Below, one piece after another: positions 11,158 to 21,902 of a stretch of 64,000 bases of DNA. This DNA is from Xanthostigma xanthostigma (Eukaryota; Arthropoda; Insecta; Raphidioptera; Raphidiidae). How positions within the stretch are numbered: position 1 is the stretch's first letter; each line of letters opens with the position of its first letter. The stretch is taken from positions 18,764,001 to 18,828,000 of the forward strand of contig OY754466.1 in the NCBI GenBank assembly GCA_963575645.1, in the 5' to 3' direction. The notes beneath the pieces were generated by a model. It made no database searches, was not told the DNA's origin, and was given only the letters and a program-made list of their open reading frames with translations. Both the position numbers and the translations under genes were made by a program.

Positions 11158-14100
11158 CTGAAAAATTATATGACAATAGCTAAATTAGCAAATCGTCGAT
11201 AATGTAAAAACTAGCTAAATTATTTTCGTCAAATTTAAAAAAATTCTTAATATAGGTTTTCATTTAAGGAAGTGCGAACACGGTACCAAAAAAAAAAGAC
11301 CTGATTCTTTTTTTATATAAAGTTTAAATACGTCTAAGCAAATTCTGAAAATTTGAGAGGAGTTAACCGATTATTCAAATAAATAATTGACTTTACAAGT
11401 AATAATATTTAACATTGGTCTTGTGGCAAAGCGACAGATCCACAACATGTTTTAATAATTTTCACCCAAATTTGTCGAAGAAAATGAAAAAAAAAAATAT
11501 TAGTATTATTAGGACAAAATAATGACATTGCAACGCTAAATTAGACAGTGCAATCTCTATAAATAAACATACCTTGTAGAAGCAGCTGCGGGTAAAAACT
11601 GCAGTCTTCGATTTCCCTGCCATCGTTTGATTAGTTTATTTTCGGAAATCGGTCCTTCAGTCGGCAACAAAACATACGGCGCTGGTGGAGGCAATCTAAC
11701 TCGAAGACCCCAAATCGTAGTTCGTTTTTTAATTTCTCGTCCACATTTGAACCGATTTCTATGGTTTGTTAAAACCGATAATACATAATCCCTGCGTTCC
11801 GTTGTCGGGACATCGTGTATCTGAAAGCCAAAACAAATTCATTTAAAAACCAATAAACAATAATTAACATATTATATCAATCTACTACAAACTAGTGATG
11901 TGGGGAGGAAAATTTTCAATATCAAAAAGGATGGTAAATTCTTTACAGGACATAATAACTTTCCATATTTTGTTTTATTAGTCAATTTCTGTACCATTTA
12001 AACGAAAACTACAGGTTATAACTTTAATTTTGTAATCCACATGAATAAAACTGATTGTTTTACTTAAGATTTGTCATATTCGGAACCCAAAGGAATGAAT
12101 AGAATAGAATAGAAATATATTTCTTTATTTAGAATTCCAATGGAATGTTATAGCGTCAAGTAGGTACACCAAAATTACACAAAGAACATTTGAATAAAAA
12201 AAATTATATTAATATTTAAAATCGTTAACTGAGTAAAGACAACATGATTGCAATCTTTTCTTTAATTCAGACTTAAATTTAGAATATGGCAGTGCAGTTA
12301 AATGTGCCGGTAGTGTGTTGTGGATTCGTAGCGCCGCACACTCAGGACTATTGAAAAGTAGTGATAAGTTGCACTTAGGTAAAATAATTTTCATATTGTG
12401 ACGTGTTTGATAATTATGCTTAGTACAAGAAAGAGAAAATCTGTTTTTTTATGGTTTTGTATATAGCACAGAGAAAAATAAATGTATATTGAAGAAACAG
12501 TTAAAATGTGATGTTTCACAAAATACTCCTTACAACTATCTCTAAATCCAAGATTAAATACGGTTCTAATGGCTTTTTTCTGCAGCAAAAAAATTATATT
12601 GATTGCGGAGGAGCTACAGCCCCAAAACCTCTGGTGAGAAATGCGCCGAACTGTCCTAAGGTAAACTATGAAGGCATAAGGTAAACACTGATTTAGAAAA
12701 GCATGATGGAGGCTAACCTAGTCTCCATCATGCTTTTCTAAATCAATGTTTACCTGTCAAAAATCCCCCTTAGGACAGTTCGGCGCATTTCTCACCAGAG
12801 GTCTCATTCCTTTAGGTTCCGATGTTTAATTTGCAACTCATAACGAGGCAATTCATCCCATTTAATAACAAAAGGGCACACAGAAAATGAATAATCCATT
12901 TCTCTTGTTATTTGATATACAAAGTAATGAAGTAGTGGCAGAGGCCAGAAGATGGCACCACTGTACTGGCTGCTGCAGTTATAAAGAGAATTCACTCATG
13001 TAAACAGCACTCAAAAGGGCATCACATCTAGAGTTGATGAAAATATCCGTTTTGTTTACTTGTAGCCTCTAGTGAATGAGAGTTTTTTTTATACAACCTT
13101 ATTAATCATATGGCCTAGAAAATTTTGCCGAAAATGTTCCGTTTCAAAATTTTCCAGAAAACTCACGACTCTACTACAAACAAAATTAAAAATGGCTTAC
13201 ACTGGACCCTACAACACAACAATAGGAATATTTAAAATCCCGTACTATCTGAAAAGAACCTGTTATTAAATAAATTTAAAATTAAAGACTAGGGTGTGTT
13301 GCGAAATATAACCCAGTATACTGGCCAGTGTTAATGACGTCATGATCTGACGCCATAATTGTACTGGTATGCCACGATATTGTACTGGTGAGACAAATGT
13401 GACGTAGCATAAATATTTAACCAGACGTGTGTACATCACACTTTGTGAAATTTTTGACATGATAACGTCTTATAAATTGATGAAACACCGGCTGCACGCA
13501 CGAAAAAGTGTAACGTTCCGCCTGACCCTGTGCGTGCAAGCGAGAGCGCAGTACAAGCGATAGAGAGTCGGTAAAAATATAGTTTGACAGCTACTAAAAT
13601 TTAGGTTATGTATTATTAAATATAATATTCGAGCGGAATACGTTATCACGTAAAACTATCGTCCGTAAACCGACTTTACAGACAACCAATTTTTTATTTT
13701 AATATTTGCAATAATGTCTGATCAACAAAGTAAAGAATTACTTTTGGTGGACGAGGGAAATAATAATACGTCAACGCGTTGGCCAGTATATTTCGGAACG
13801 AATCAACAGTACGGCGTCAATCCATGACGTCATTAGCACCGGTCAGTATACTGGGTTATATTTCGGAACACACCCCTAATAAACGAATGCCATTACAACC
13901 TACAGGACTATTTTGCATGCATGTAAGTGGATGCGTTATTTTTTTTTTAGACGCATACCTTACTTGCAAATAGTGCCACCCAATGAATAAAAAAAAAAAT
14001 TGGTTGTCTGTAAAGTCGGTTTACGGACGATAGTTTTACGTGATAACGTCATAAAGAAACATTGATGAACTCTCTGACGTCACGCGAGAAGAGAGAGAAA

Positions 14101-17100
14101 TGCGTACAAGCCGACGCTTGGGCCGATCATGCCTCTCTATCGCTTATACCGCGCTCTCGCTTGCACGCTCAGGCTCAGGCGGAACGTGACACTTTTTCGT
14201 GCGTGCAGCCGGTGTTTCATCAATTTATAAGACGTTATCACGTCCAAAAATTCTAGGTTTCACTAACACTTTTACCAGTTTCAGAAACAGAATCTGAGAT
14301 GTGGGGAATTGTAACAGAGGAGTCTTGGAAACGCCATTGCTACACGTTCGGCTGTTCTAAAGACCTTTGAAAACAAATGAATAAATTCAATATCGACTTG
14401 CCTTTGGCGGTAGTTGCAGTGCGTGCCAATTGTCGTTGATATATGGTATGACAACTGTATCTAAATCATAATACTTCTTGGCATTAAAGGCAGTGAGATT
14501 GAACAGCATTAAATGCACCATGTCGACCCATTTCATTTCCAGACGTCTCAAAAACTCCTTTCCGTAATTGCATACGGAACAAACGAACACATAAAACCTG
14601 AAACGAAGCCGATATTTCCATTTCAAAGGATTCACTTGTCTCTAAGGGCTATATTTCACTGGGACACCATGGCGGCGCAACCAGTCGCCGCTACCAACAA
14701 AATGTATACAGCTCTATAGAGAGTTACTCACCTGGTGTCAGTTTGATTGCGAAACCAATTTGGCGACGCGACCAGCTCGGACTTGATGCACAGAATGTAC
14801 TGGTCGCGTCACCATGCTGGTCGCGCCACCACTAATTACTATAGCGTGTCTCACTCACTCGGCCGCCAGTCCGGCCGCAACACGTGTGCACTGTTGTGTT
14901 TTGTTTGTTAATTGCAGTATGATGGAATTTCGATACAGAAAGGTTTTTTATCGAAATTCAAAGTAGACCATCAATTTGGGATAATTCCTCATCAGATTAT
15001 TCCGAAAGAGATTTGAAAAAGAAATGTTGGGAGGAAGTTGTAGATTTGTTTGGAACACAGGAGCAAATCGTTGAGCAAAAAAAGAGCTTAGGTAAGTAAA
15101 CAACATATATTTTTATTAATGAATTAGGTCCATTTTGATACTGTGGCCGCAGGGTGTGGCGACTTTGGTGTCTAGTTTGGTAGCTTACGGACACCACGGT
15201 GGCGCGACTGGTTGCGCCGCCATGGTGTCCCAGTGAAATATAGCCCTAAGACCTACTAGTAGAAGAAGCACTAAAGCTAGAAAACTGTCTATTCGAGAGT
15301 TTACTCTTATAGAGGTTTCTCACTTATAGATGCAGCTAGTAAATAATAACAATTAATACAAAACATGTTTACCTATCTCCGCAATACAAGGGGTACCGCA
15401 AACATCTGACGCACTTTTCATGGAACCACTGGCGACACCTTCCACACTGCAGCATCTGAATGTACCATTCTCCGTTCCGGCCGCAATAGCAATAGATCTG
15501 TTCGATGTTGACTCGATGATGCGTGTCCCAGCTCAACAAGTCGGGCTGTAGATTAAAAATTACATTGAAATCATAAAATTAATACAAATTCGAATGCAAA
15601 AAACAGCTTATAAAATACTACAAAATTAAAGCTGGACGCAGTCGTCGGGCTGGCAAAATTCCAGAGACAGTCTCTATGAAGGTTTGGAAGTATATCACTT
15701 CAATAATACTCTTTTTTTAAAGTCAATTGTCCTTTTTGTAGAATTCTGTAGTTTTACTGTGAAGTTTTCTTAAAATAATTCCAGCCAATTGGGGGCGACA
15801 GGACCATTCCAAATTCAAAAATATTGATATTTGATATATTACAATAAATAAAATAATATCCCATCATAAACATAAAATGTAAAAAGAATGCAAAGATTCG
15901 CAACGCAATTTTTCCGCTACAAAAAGTTGTGAGTTCTCATGTTAAACCAAGTCAGTTATTTTAGTTAGTGTCTATGGAAGCACATGTCCAACAACTGTGT
16001 TATAAATTGTTATCTAATCAATTGCATATCAACATTTATAGTGACCGTATCAATATTAGACATCTTTATTTCTACAATAATTACAATGATTTGGCAATTA
16101 CACGGCACCATATTCTACTAATTAAAATACTTTATTCATAATTCACTGTTTAATTTTACTTTGTAATCGAAATATGTAGTAGATTATTCTTTCATAATTA
16201 TGGTGCCGTGCAATTGCCAAGCCATTAAAATTATTATAGAAATAAAGATGTCTACTATTGATACGGTCACTATAAATGTTGATGGGCAATTGATTAGGTA
16301 ACAATTTATAACAAAGTTGTTGGACAGATGCTTCCATAGACTTTAACTAAAATAACTGACTTGGTTTTACATAAGAGCTCACAGCTTTTTGTAGCGGAAG
16401 TAATATATCTTGTCCGCCAGCTACTGATATTCTTAAAGCCCACTCACTGTCTCTATTGATTTTTCGAATAATGAATTTCAAAATTTTTCATTTTTTCCTT
16501 CCTTTATAGGCTGAACGCTAACTAAAGTTTGTGAGACTGCTAGAAGTACCTTAGAATTTTGATGATCGGTGAGTGTGTCAGTGACAAAATTAAAGAACTT
16601 TGACTAGCGATAATTCGTAAACTATAAGGTATAATTATTAGGTATATTGGCAATGTAGCCAGTTAGTATGTCCTCTTGATCACTAAAAATTCTAACTTCT
16701 CGCTTTATCCACAACGAAGTTACACAGAGGTCAAAAATGTCGTGAGTCGCTTCGAGAAAAGGATGGTACGGCAGTGCTCGACTTGGCGGGGGAACTGCAG
16801 TGCCCCCTGATTTCTATTAACGCGCGCGGTGACGCGAGTTATGGTTGGTAATAAATATCATGCCTGTCAATTACCTGGCTAATTACCTTTTTACAGATTT
16901 TCAGAACAAAAGATCTGCTGATTGTTCTTATTTTTAAAATATTTCCGAAACTATAAACTTTAGAAAAAAAAATTCTTTCACAAAACTTTCTTGGAGAAAT
17001 AAAATATAGAATAATGATCGTTTTTAAAAATACACCGTTATAATAGAAAAAATAACGTTATAGCACATATCTCTTCTGTACATGAGCCAATTTTTCCCAA

Positions 17101-20100
17101 AAACAAAAATCTCTCAAAATTTGGTTTCAATCCGTTTGGCCTGTATCATGGTCTCATGACCATATTCACCGAACGTAAGTAGTTATTTATTCGGTTGATT
17201 TGTTCTGCAGGTAACTATTCCTCCGAATAAATAGCGATAATTCAATTCGCAACCATAATTATGTTTACCGCAGGTATAAATCTATTCTGTCTTACTTCCA
17301 GGGTATAAATATTTATTCGCCCGATAAAATAATAATGGCCGCCACATAGATCATAATACCTAACCTATAAACGTGGAGTATTATATCTACAGTTGTTCTT
17401 GTGAATTTATTTATGTGTTGTTTATTAACCTTTTGTGAAGTGTATAGTTGTAAAACATTGAAGCTAGTGGAAGTTTTGTGTACAATTCGGTTAGGATAAA
17501 ACATTATTTTGTAGAACTTTTTTTGACGTTTCCATTAGCGCCATCGGTCAGTTTGATTTTTGGGTGAACGCCAAAATATTCAACAAAAAGAGCAGGGAGT
17601 ACAGTGCAGTGTATACTTATTCCATAGATTCTATAACTAACTTTTCTATCTGATATTTTACTTGGTGAATTGAAAGTAAATTGTATATTCATGAATAAAT
17701 TTGTTCCAAGATTAGTAACTTCTATGTTTAATAGTGTTCGGTGAATTTGGGCATCAGATAAATAGACTCTTAAAAAATACGTTTCTTGGATTCGGGACAC
17801 ACTGGAATGGTAAAAATACGGAAATTACACGCAGATAACTTCTACAATCTATACTCTGTCCATAGAAAAATGAATCATGCAATTTCTTACATCGTATGGC
17901 AATTCGCTTCTGTCGATAGGCGGCTGAAGTTTTGTATCGACGCCCGAACAGAACTTCCGTATGGATTCTTTTCGACGTGATTTGTAAGTTTCAGCGCCTG
18001 CTGTGCCCCTGACGCGGATTCCGCCTGAATGATTTTCTACACACCTCTTGCAAAACCATAAGTCTCCTACGAATAAAATAACTGTTTCAAATTATGAATT
18101 ATAGAAAAGTAAAAAATTAATTTCATTTTAATTATTTACTTTTAGATTGCGAAGTGAACAAATAATAAATTATATTAGCAGCATTTTATACTATTTATAC
18201 ATTTTATCAGAGTAGGTAAATTTTTTACAAGGTGTTCGTTTTATGTTTCTATAACCTTGACTCGATGGCGACTTGTGAGTCCGAAGGTTGGTGCAATAGT
18301 GGTGTAACGAGTGTTCATTTTTAGACATTCGCTAATGCGAATGCGAATGTTTAGTTTTCAAATTTGGCGTCATTTGTTCAAGGTTAAAATTTCAGGCGCT
18401 TTTGTAGTGCTTCTGGGAACTAGGTTGATTGTTATTACTAAGTGTAAAGCATTATTACCTAATGTTAAAGTAAAAAGTAGTGTTGATCCAATAGAATGTT
18501 ACGATGAAGGAAGGTTTTGGTTGAGGGTTCATAAATAAATAAGCTTTACCAATGTTTCGCTAGTGGCCAACGTTTCGAAAAAATGATTTTCATCTTCAGG
18601 GCCTCAAGCTGGTCGAAAGGTGGTAAATTGTTAAAACAACATATATGAACATATTATTATGGGTAAGAAAAATAATATTAATATGAACATCTTATTATAA
18701 AAAAACTATTAAAAATATTATTAAATTTTTATAAAAATGTCACGCAGTAAAAATTTTTTTATTGAAATATTTGTCTGACAATATATAGCCAAAAAGCACT
18801 TTTTTGTGTCCACAAAAAAAGTACTTTTTGGCTATATACCTATTGTCAGACAAATATTTCAATAAAAAAATTAAAAATATAGCCAAAAAGCACTTTTTTT
18901 GTGTCCACAAAAAAAGTACTTTTTGGCTATATATTGTCAGACAAATATGTCAATAAAAAAATTTTTACTGCGTGACATTTTTATAAAAATTTAATAATTT
19001 TTTTAATAGTTTTTCAATATTTCACTAGCGAAACATTGGTAAAGCTAATTTATTTATGATCCTCAACCAAAACCTTCCTTCATCGTTAAAGTAAAGTTGA
19101 TAAAACCTGATATAATTACAATATATTTATTAAATGTAATTTTTTTTTATGAGTACCGATTTAAAAAAAAAGTGAAGGTGCACTTCACCTACTTCACCTG
19201 AATAACTACCACCGCCTTGATCTTTAAATAAAGCATGCGAAAAACAAAACAAGCCGTGTATTAATAAAAGCATTGATAATAATTTTCTTTTCTTTTTAAG
19301 ATCATCCACAGTTAGTGTTATTTGGGCGTAGTACAAATTCCCATTTTCAATTTATTATAAATTGAGAATTCAATGGATACTTTTACTAGTTCTCGGATTA
19401 GAACTAGCGGCTTGTAATACAGGCATGGAAAAACGCGTCTTCGGCATTACACATGCTCGGCTTATCTCAAGCCCTTCCATCTATAATAATAATGGAAGAT
19501 TAAAAAGGAAGAATCCTGGTGGCATAGGATCGATAAAACAAAGCAAATACTGAAGGTTTTTATTGCATTTTATTGTCGGCAATCTTTATGCCATCTTTGG
19601 AGAATCAATGCTGCCGAAACGCCAGACAATAAAATGCAATAAAAACCTTCAGTATTTGCTTTGTTTTATCGATCCTATGCCACCAGGATTCTTTCTTTTT
19701 AATCTTCCAACATTGAAACAGGATCATCATCACTCTAAATTATTAGTTATTTTTTCGCTATAATAATAATAAAGCATCTCACCATCTTTTTGGCTATCCA
19801 AAGGTATCTCGGGCTGGTGACACTTCCGATGATATCCCCTTCCGCATTTATCACAGACAGAAATTTCATTTCTCTCTTTCGGTGCAGACTTTTTACAAAC
19901 AACGCACAACAAATCCTCTTCCGGAGAACTTAACTTTGTTAAATCTTTCGTCGACGACCAGCTTTCAGTGTTGTCACCAAATCTCACCAAACACTGTTCA
20001 TGTATGAGATCTATTTCAACTATGGTACCTAAGAAATAACGGCCATCTTTCTGTTTTACCAGTACGTCTTCGGCGTGTTGAAAAGGCGATCTTTCTTTTT

Positions 20101-20260
20101 CTAGCGGTGTCGTCGAATCCGGAACGGCCGATTCTTCGGCATCAATTTCCTCGGAAGATGGTGAACTTATAACATTCGATTTCTTATTTCGGTTTACAAT
20201 ATTTGACGATACTAGAGTACTAGTTATCTGCGTGTGATTCAAACTCACTGCAGTCGCCAT
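9693..20260 (-). CDS. Pcl: Polycomb-like protein, complete, 6 coding exons, 911 aa
   Basis: This is the PRC2 accessory protein Polycomb-like (vertebrate PHF1/MTF2/PHF19), a nuclear factor that helps PRC2 bind chromatin and methylate H3K27. The coding sequence is join(9693..11157, 11573..11820, 14402..14597, 15373..15545, 17891..18066, 19783..20260) on the minus strand; the parts sum to 2736 nt with every phase compatible. Domains in order: Tudor about 61-110; PHD1 with C119, C122, C136, C139, H144, C147, C165, C168; PHD2 with C237, C239, C252, C255, H260, C263, C282, C285; the extended-homology winged helix about 286-390, including GREIKKR with K372/K373 where the family contacts CpG DNA; a Ser/Thr/Pro-rich linker; and a C-terminal chromo-like tail ending LLEWEGHGQ. 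The start ATG follows an in-frame TAA 24 bases upstream, so it is probably correct. Domain order and spacing leave little doubt about the family. Confidence 0.96.
11573..11820 (-). CDS. Pcl: Pcl coding exon 5: core of the winged-helix domain
   Basis: The acceptor is ttggctttcag|ATA and the donor AAG|GTATGT. The exon encodes [17 protein letters not shown], then [20 protein letters not shown]. This is the winged-helix wing whose lysines bind unmethylated CpG DNA in PHF1 and MTF2. Phase is 0 in and 2 out. This exon is too fragmented by flanking stops to be seen as a Met-initiated frame. Confidence 0.94.
12085..12600 (-). pseudogene. LINE (Jockey/CR1-like) fragment, reverse-transcriptase C terminus
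   Basis: On the minus strand, [20 protein letters not shown] followed by a second frame with [15 protein letters not shown] and [13 protein letters not shown] matches the C-terminal end of non-LTR retrotransposon ORF2. The two parts are frame-disrupted. The element ends in a (TATTC)n-like tail at 12090-12115. It is 5'-truncated and lies in the Pcl intron 11821-14401. Confidence 0.75.
12627..12802. repeat. Long hairpin MITE in Pcl intron
   Basis: ACCTCTGGTGAGAAATGCGC at the left is mirrored at the right (GCGCATTTCTCACCAGAGGT). The arms of about 85 bp also share TTTAGAAAAGCATGATGGAG. A short gap in one arm breaks the symmetry. It abuts the 5' break of the LINE fragment. Confidence 0.85.
13292..13875. 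mobile_element. TIR element with GGGTGTGTT ends, interrupted by an M1 MITE
   Basis: The ends GGGTGTGTTGCGAAATATAA and TTATATTTCGGAACACACCC are inverted copies, and the homology extends about 60 bp into the element. CTA flanks both sides, so a 3-bp target duplication is likely, as in PIF/Harbinger-type elements. Inside, an M1 element (13456-13651) is inserted. A short start-like frame ([15 protein letters not shown]) begins at 13714 and may be the N terminus of a lost gene. Confidence 0.65.
13456..13696 (+). mobile_element. M1-family MITE plus linker, nested
   Basis: It has the M1 ends (ATGATAACGTCTTATAAA and GTTATCACGT), the core GCACGCACGAAAAAGTG and AGGCGGAACG on the complement, and is followed by the conserved linker TCGTCCGTAAACCGACTTTA with a T-run. 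Confidence 0.75.
13993..14244 (-). mobile_element. M1-family MITE plus linker, inverted copy
   Basis: This is the reverse orientation of 61702-61952, with the linker first (GGTTGTCTGTAAAGTCGGTT), then ACGTGATAACGTC to GACGTTATCACGTC. With the copy at 13456 it forms an inverted pair about 300 bp apart, so the region can fold back. The peptide frames inside are repeat artefacts. Confidence 0.8.
14402..14597 (-). CDS. Pcl: Pcl coding exon 4: end of PHD2 and start of winged helix
   Basis: The acceptor is cgtttcag|G. The joined codon gives [12 protein letters not shown], completing PHD2 (C282, C285). [18 protein letters not shown] follows, the hallmark of the extended-homology domain. The exon ends CCGCCAAAG with GCAAGT immediately after, so the donor is GC rather than GT. 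Reading on would give only ASRY and a stop, whereas splicing to exon 5 restores the conserved [16 protein letters not shown] region. Confidence 0.93.
14646..15246. mobile_element. PIF/Harbinger-type element, TAA target duplication, 601 bp
   Basis: The ends GGGCTATATTTCACTGGGAC and GTCCCAGTGAAATATAGCCC are exact inverted copies, with homology running about 37 bp; TAA flanks both sides. It fills most of the 775-bp Pcl intron between exons 3 and 4. It contains a MADF-domain remnant (14922-15091). The TAA duplication and the MADF gene together point to PIF/Harbinger. Confidence 0.85.
14922..15091 (+). pseudogene. MADF-domain gene remnant in Harbinger element
   Basis: After one frameshift near the ATG, the plus strand reads [20 protein letters not shown], then [18 protein letters not shown]. 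This is the start of a MADF (Myb/SANT-like) domain, which Harbinger elements encode as their second, DNA-binding protein. It ends TTAG|GTAAGT, which looks like an intact exon end. Only the first exon is kept. Confidence 0.65.
15373..15545 (-). CDS. Pcl: Pcl coding exon 3: PHD2
   Basis: The acceptor is aatctacag|CCC and the donor TAG|GTAAAC. The exon encodes [17 protein letters not shown], then [10 protein letters not shown], which is the second PHD finger with six of its eight zinc ligands (C237 to C263). Phase is 0 in and 2 out. The exon is only 173 nt long. Confidence 0.95.
15914..16397. repeat. Very long hairpin, about 200-bp arms, in Pcl intron
   Basis: CCGCTACAAAAAGTTGTGAG at the left is mirrored by CTCACAGCTTTTTGTAGCGG at the right, and the arms match with scattered differences through GATACGGTCACTATAAATGT to a loop of about 85 bp near 16115-16198. 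It lies between Pcl exons 3 and 2. The minus-strand frame at 16143-16337 is part of an arm. Confidence 0.88.
16398..17890. other. Pcl intron sequence, nothing recognised
   Basis: AT-rich, with no exon-like frame other than short chance ones (17504-17800 minus overlaps exon-free sequence). Poly-pyrimidine and homopolymer runs are the only structure I see. Confidence 0.5.
17891..18066 (-). CDS. Pcl: Pcl coding exon 2: end of PHD1 and inter-PHD linker
   Basis: The acceptor is ttcgtag|GA and the donor GAT|GTAAGA. The joined codon restores [11 protein letters not shown], which supplies the last two zinc ligands of PHD1 (C165, C168). A basic linker with KSRRKES follows, then ELPYD just before PHD2. 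The 176-nt length keeps the frame (phase 1 in, phase 0 out). No open frame of this size begins with Met here, so the exon was found by splice-site and homology reasoning. Confidence 0.93.
18501..19086. repeat. Nested fold-back element in Pcl intron 1
   Basis: Outer arms (ACGATGAAGGAAGGTTTTGG to GCTTTACCAATGTTTCGCTA) are mirrored at 19022-19086. Inside are further inverted pairs: TGTCACGCAGTAAAAATTTT with its complement at 18960-18985, and two short palindromes containing CCAAAAAGCACTTTTTTGTG at 18788-18840 and 18880-18935. Confidence 0.8.
19493..19709. repeat. Hairpin with about 88-bp arms in Pcl intron 1
   Basis: TGGAAGATTAAAAAGGAAGA at the left is mirrored by TCTTTCTTTTTAATCTTCCA at the right. 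The arms, including GGCATAGGATCGATAAAACA, are nearly identical, with a loop of about 40 bp. Confidence 0.88.
19783..20260 (-). CDS. Pcl: Pcl coding exon 1: start, Tudor, first part of PHD1
   Basis: Residues 1-159 plus one base. An in-frame TAA lies upstream of the ATG, and a possible acceptor (ggttttcag) near 20303 suggests a spliced 5' UTR. The donor is ATG|GTGAGA at 19782. The Tudor core reads [16 protein letters not shown] then CLVRFGDN. Where human PHF1 has the cage tryptophan (ARWTDG), this protein has Gln70 (VKQKDG), so the methyl-lysine cage looks incomplete, as reported for Drosophila Pcl. Confidence 0.95.
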
Positions 20261-20454
20261 CTTGCTAGTGCGTTGCCTTTAATCCGTCTCCTGGACTGTT
20301 CTGAAAACCGCCTACTGGAGGTTCTTAGAACCTATAAGCAAAATGAACGCTCGATTACCAACCTTCGATTTTTTTTTTTTTGATAAATAGAAAATCTATT
20401 TGATAGTCATTTAGAAGAAAACTTGGAAACGGGTTTTTATTAGACGTTATAGAT

Positions 20455-20991
20455 CAGAGGTCCCCAAACTTTTTTGTCTCGTAGACCACTTGCCATGTTT
20501 TTCGGTTTTGGGTAGACCCCCTGCTTATCTGATATTGATTTTTTGCAAATTCATTAATTTCAAATGTATTTTTGACAACCGGTATAGTGCTACTCACTTT
20601 GAACGATTTAAATTTATAACGGTAGTGAAATGTAGTGTGAAATGTTTAGTTTTATACATTTATTAATTAGATTCAAATTAAACGAATCAAATTAAAATTT
20701 ACTTTCTGTTACATAAAATAACTAAGCAAAAAATAAATGCTTTTAGTGTGGGGGTTGAACCTGATGCTTTAATAATACATTTTCAACGTTTCGCATCAAT
20801 TTAGTTAGATTTAATCGTAAATCTCTTCGTTTAACGATGTCCAGTTTGTTTCTTTTTTTGTTAGGAGATTCACTATCGTTGACCCTCATTTTCATTTCAT
20901 AGACCCCCAATTTTTTTTCCCGCTGACATGGACCCCTTGCAAGTTGTCGTCGACCCCTGGGGGTTGATATAGACCACTTTGGGAATCACTG
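20455..20991. mobile_element. hAT-type MITE, 8-bp target duplication
   Basis: The ends CAGAGGTCCCCAAACTTTTT and, inverted, CAGTGATTCCCAAAGTGG are typical hAT ends. The flanks TTATAGAT and TCATAGAT match at 7 of 8 positions. The 537-bp interior has no transposase. It lies about 200 bp upstream of the Pcl start codon. Confidence 0.8.
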
Positions 20992-21538
20992 TCATAGATT
21001 ATTATGATATTATCTTGAATACCAACCTGATAACAGAGATTTTAGTTTTGAAAATTTTTACGATTTTGTTTCCATTTTTAGAAACGTAAAATATCGGCCT
21101 CATATTTAATATTTGGTTGGATGTTAGCATCAACCGATATGATTTTTTTCGCCAATAGCAAAATATCTATGCCCGATTATCGGCCATAGAAAATATTTTA
21201 AACTTTTAGCACGTAAGGTTCTTTAAAATTTATAAAAGAAGCTTTCAATATAAAAATATGCGCTCCTGATTTTGTATCCAATCGTATAAAAAGTATAATT
21301 TAGCGGGCTCTACACTCGCGGCGCGAAACTCCGTGAACGCCATGAAACGCGAATGTAGATGATTTCGCGGGTTCGCGTTCGCGCTTCGCGGCGTTCCCCA
21401 ATTGATGTCGGTTTTTTGTCCCGCGACAAAGGGTTCGCGCTTGATTCACGGCGCGCGAACGCATCTACACTCGCATTTATTCGCAGTAGCGCACGAGACG
21501 CATTCAAGAGTTAGCTTACCTTTCGGATGTACTATTTT

Positions 21539-21865
21539 AAAGTGAAACTTTTATTCTATCGCCCCGAATTTTTCTGGCCGTCTGTTGCATGTCGCATTAC
21601 AGGCGGCCGCGGAGTAGGGGTAAAGTGAAAGGCGCTCGGAGTAGGCGCTCGGTAGAGCAGCAAAGGCCAATATGGCGGCACCCATGGTTAGCATCAGCTG
21701 ACCGTGTAGTATGTATAACACATAGTCAGCCTGTCATGCGGGCAAGTGCTGTACAGTGTTTACATGTTTTTATTCGTGTATTCATGTGAATATTGTTGTT
21801 TATAATTAATCGTGATGGATAAGTGTCTACAATCCAACGCCTACAATCCAATAAAAGTTTCACTT
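21539..21865. mobile_element. MITE with AAGTGAAACTTTTATT inverted ends, copy 2
   Basis: Nearly identical to 3411-3737, with better-preserved ends (AAAGTGAAACTTTTATT and AATAAAAGTTTCACTT). It sits inside the Harbinger-like element, so it is the younger insertion. Confidence 0.82.
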
Positions 21866-21902
21866 GCGTCGTGATTTTTTTAATACGCTTTTTTTGAGAA
21901 AA

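Noticed and set aside
9903..11202. Plus-strand frames of 64 to 158 codons
   Set aside because: Antisense shadows of Pcl exon 6; composition follows the real minus-strand frame.
14062..14256. 64-codon frame, and similar ones at 61330-61808
   Set aside because: All come from M1 repeat copies and are not conserved between them as proteins.
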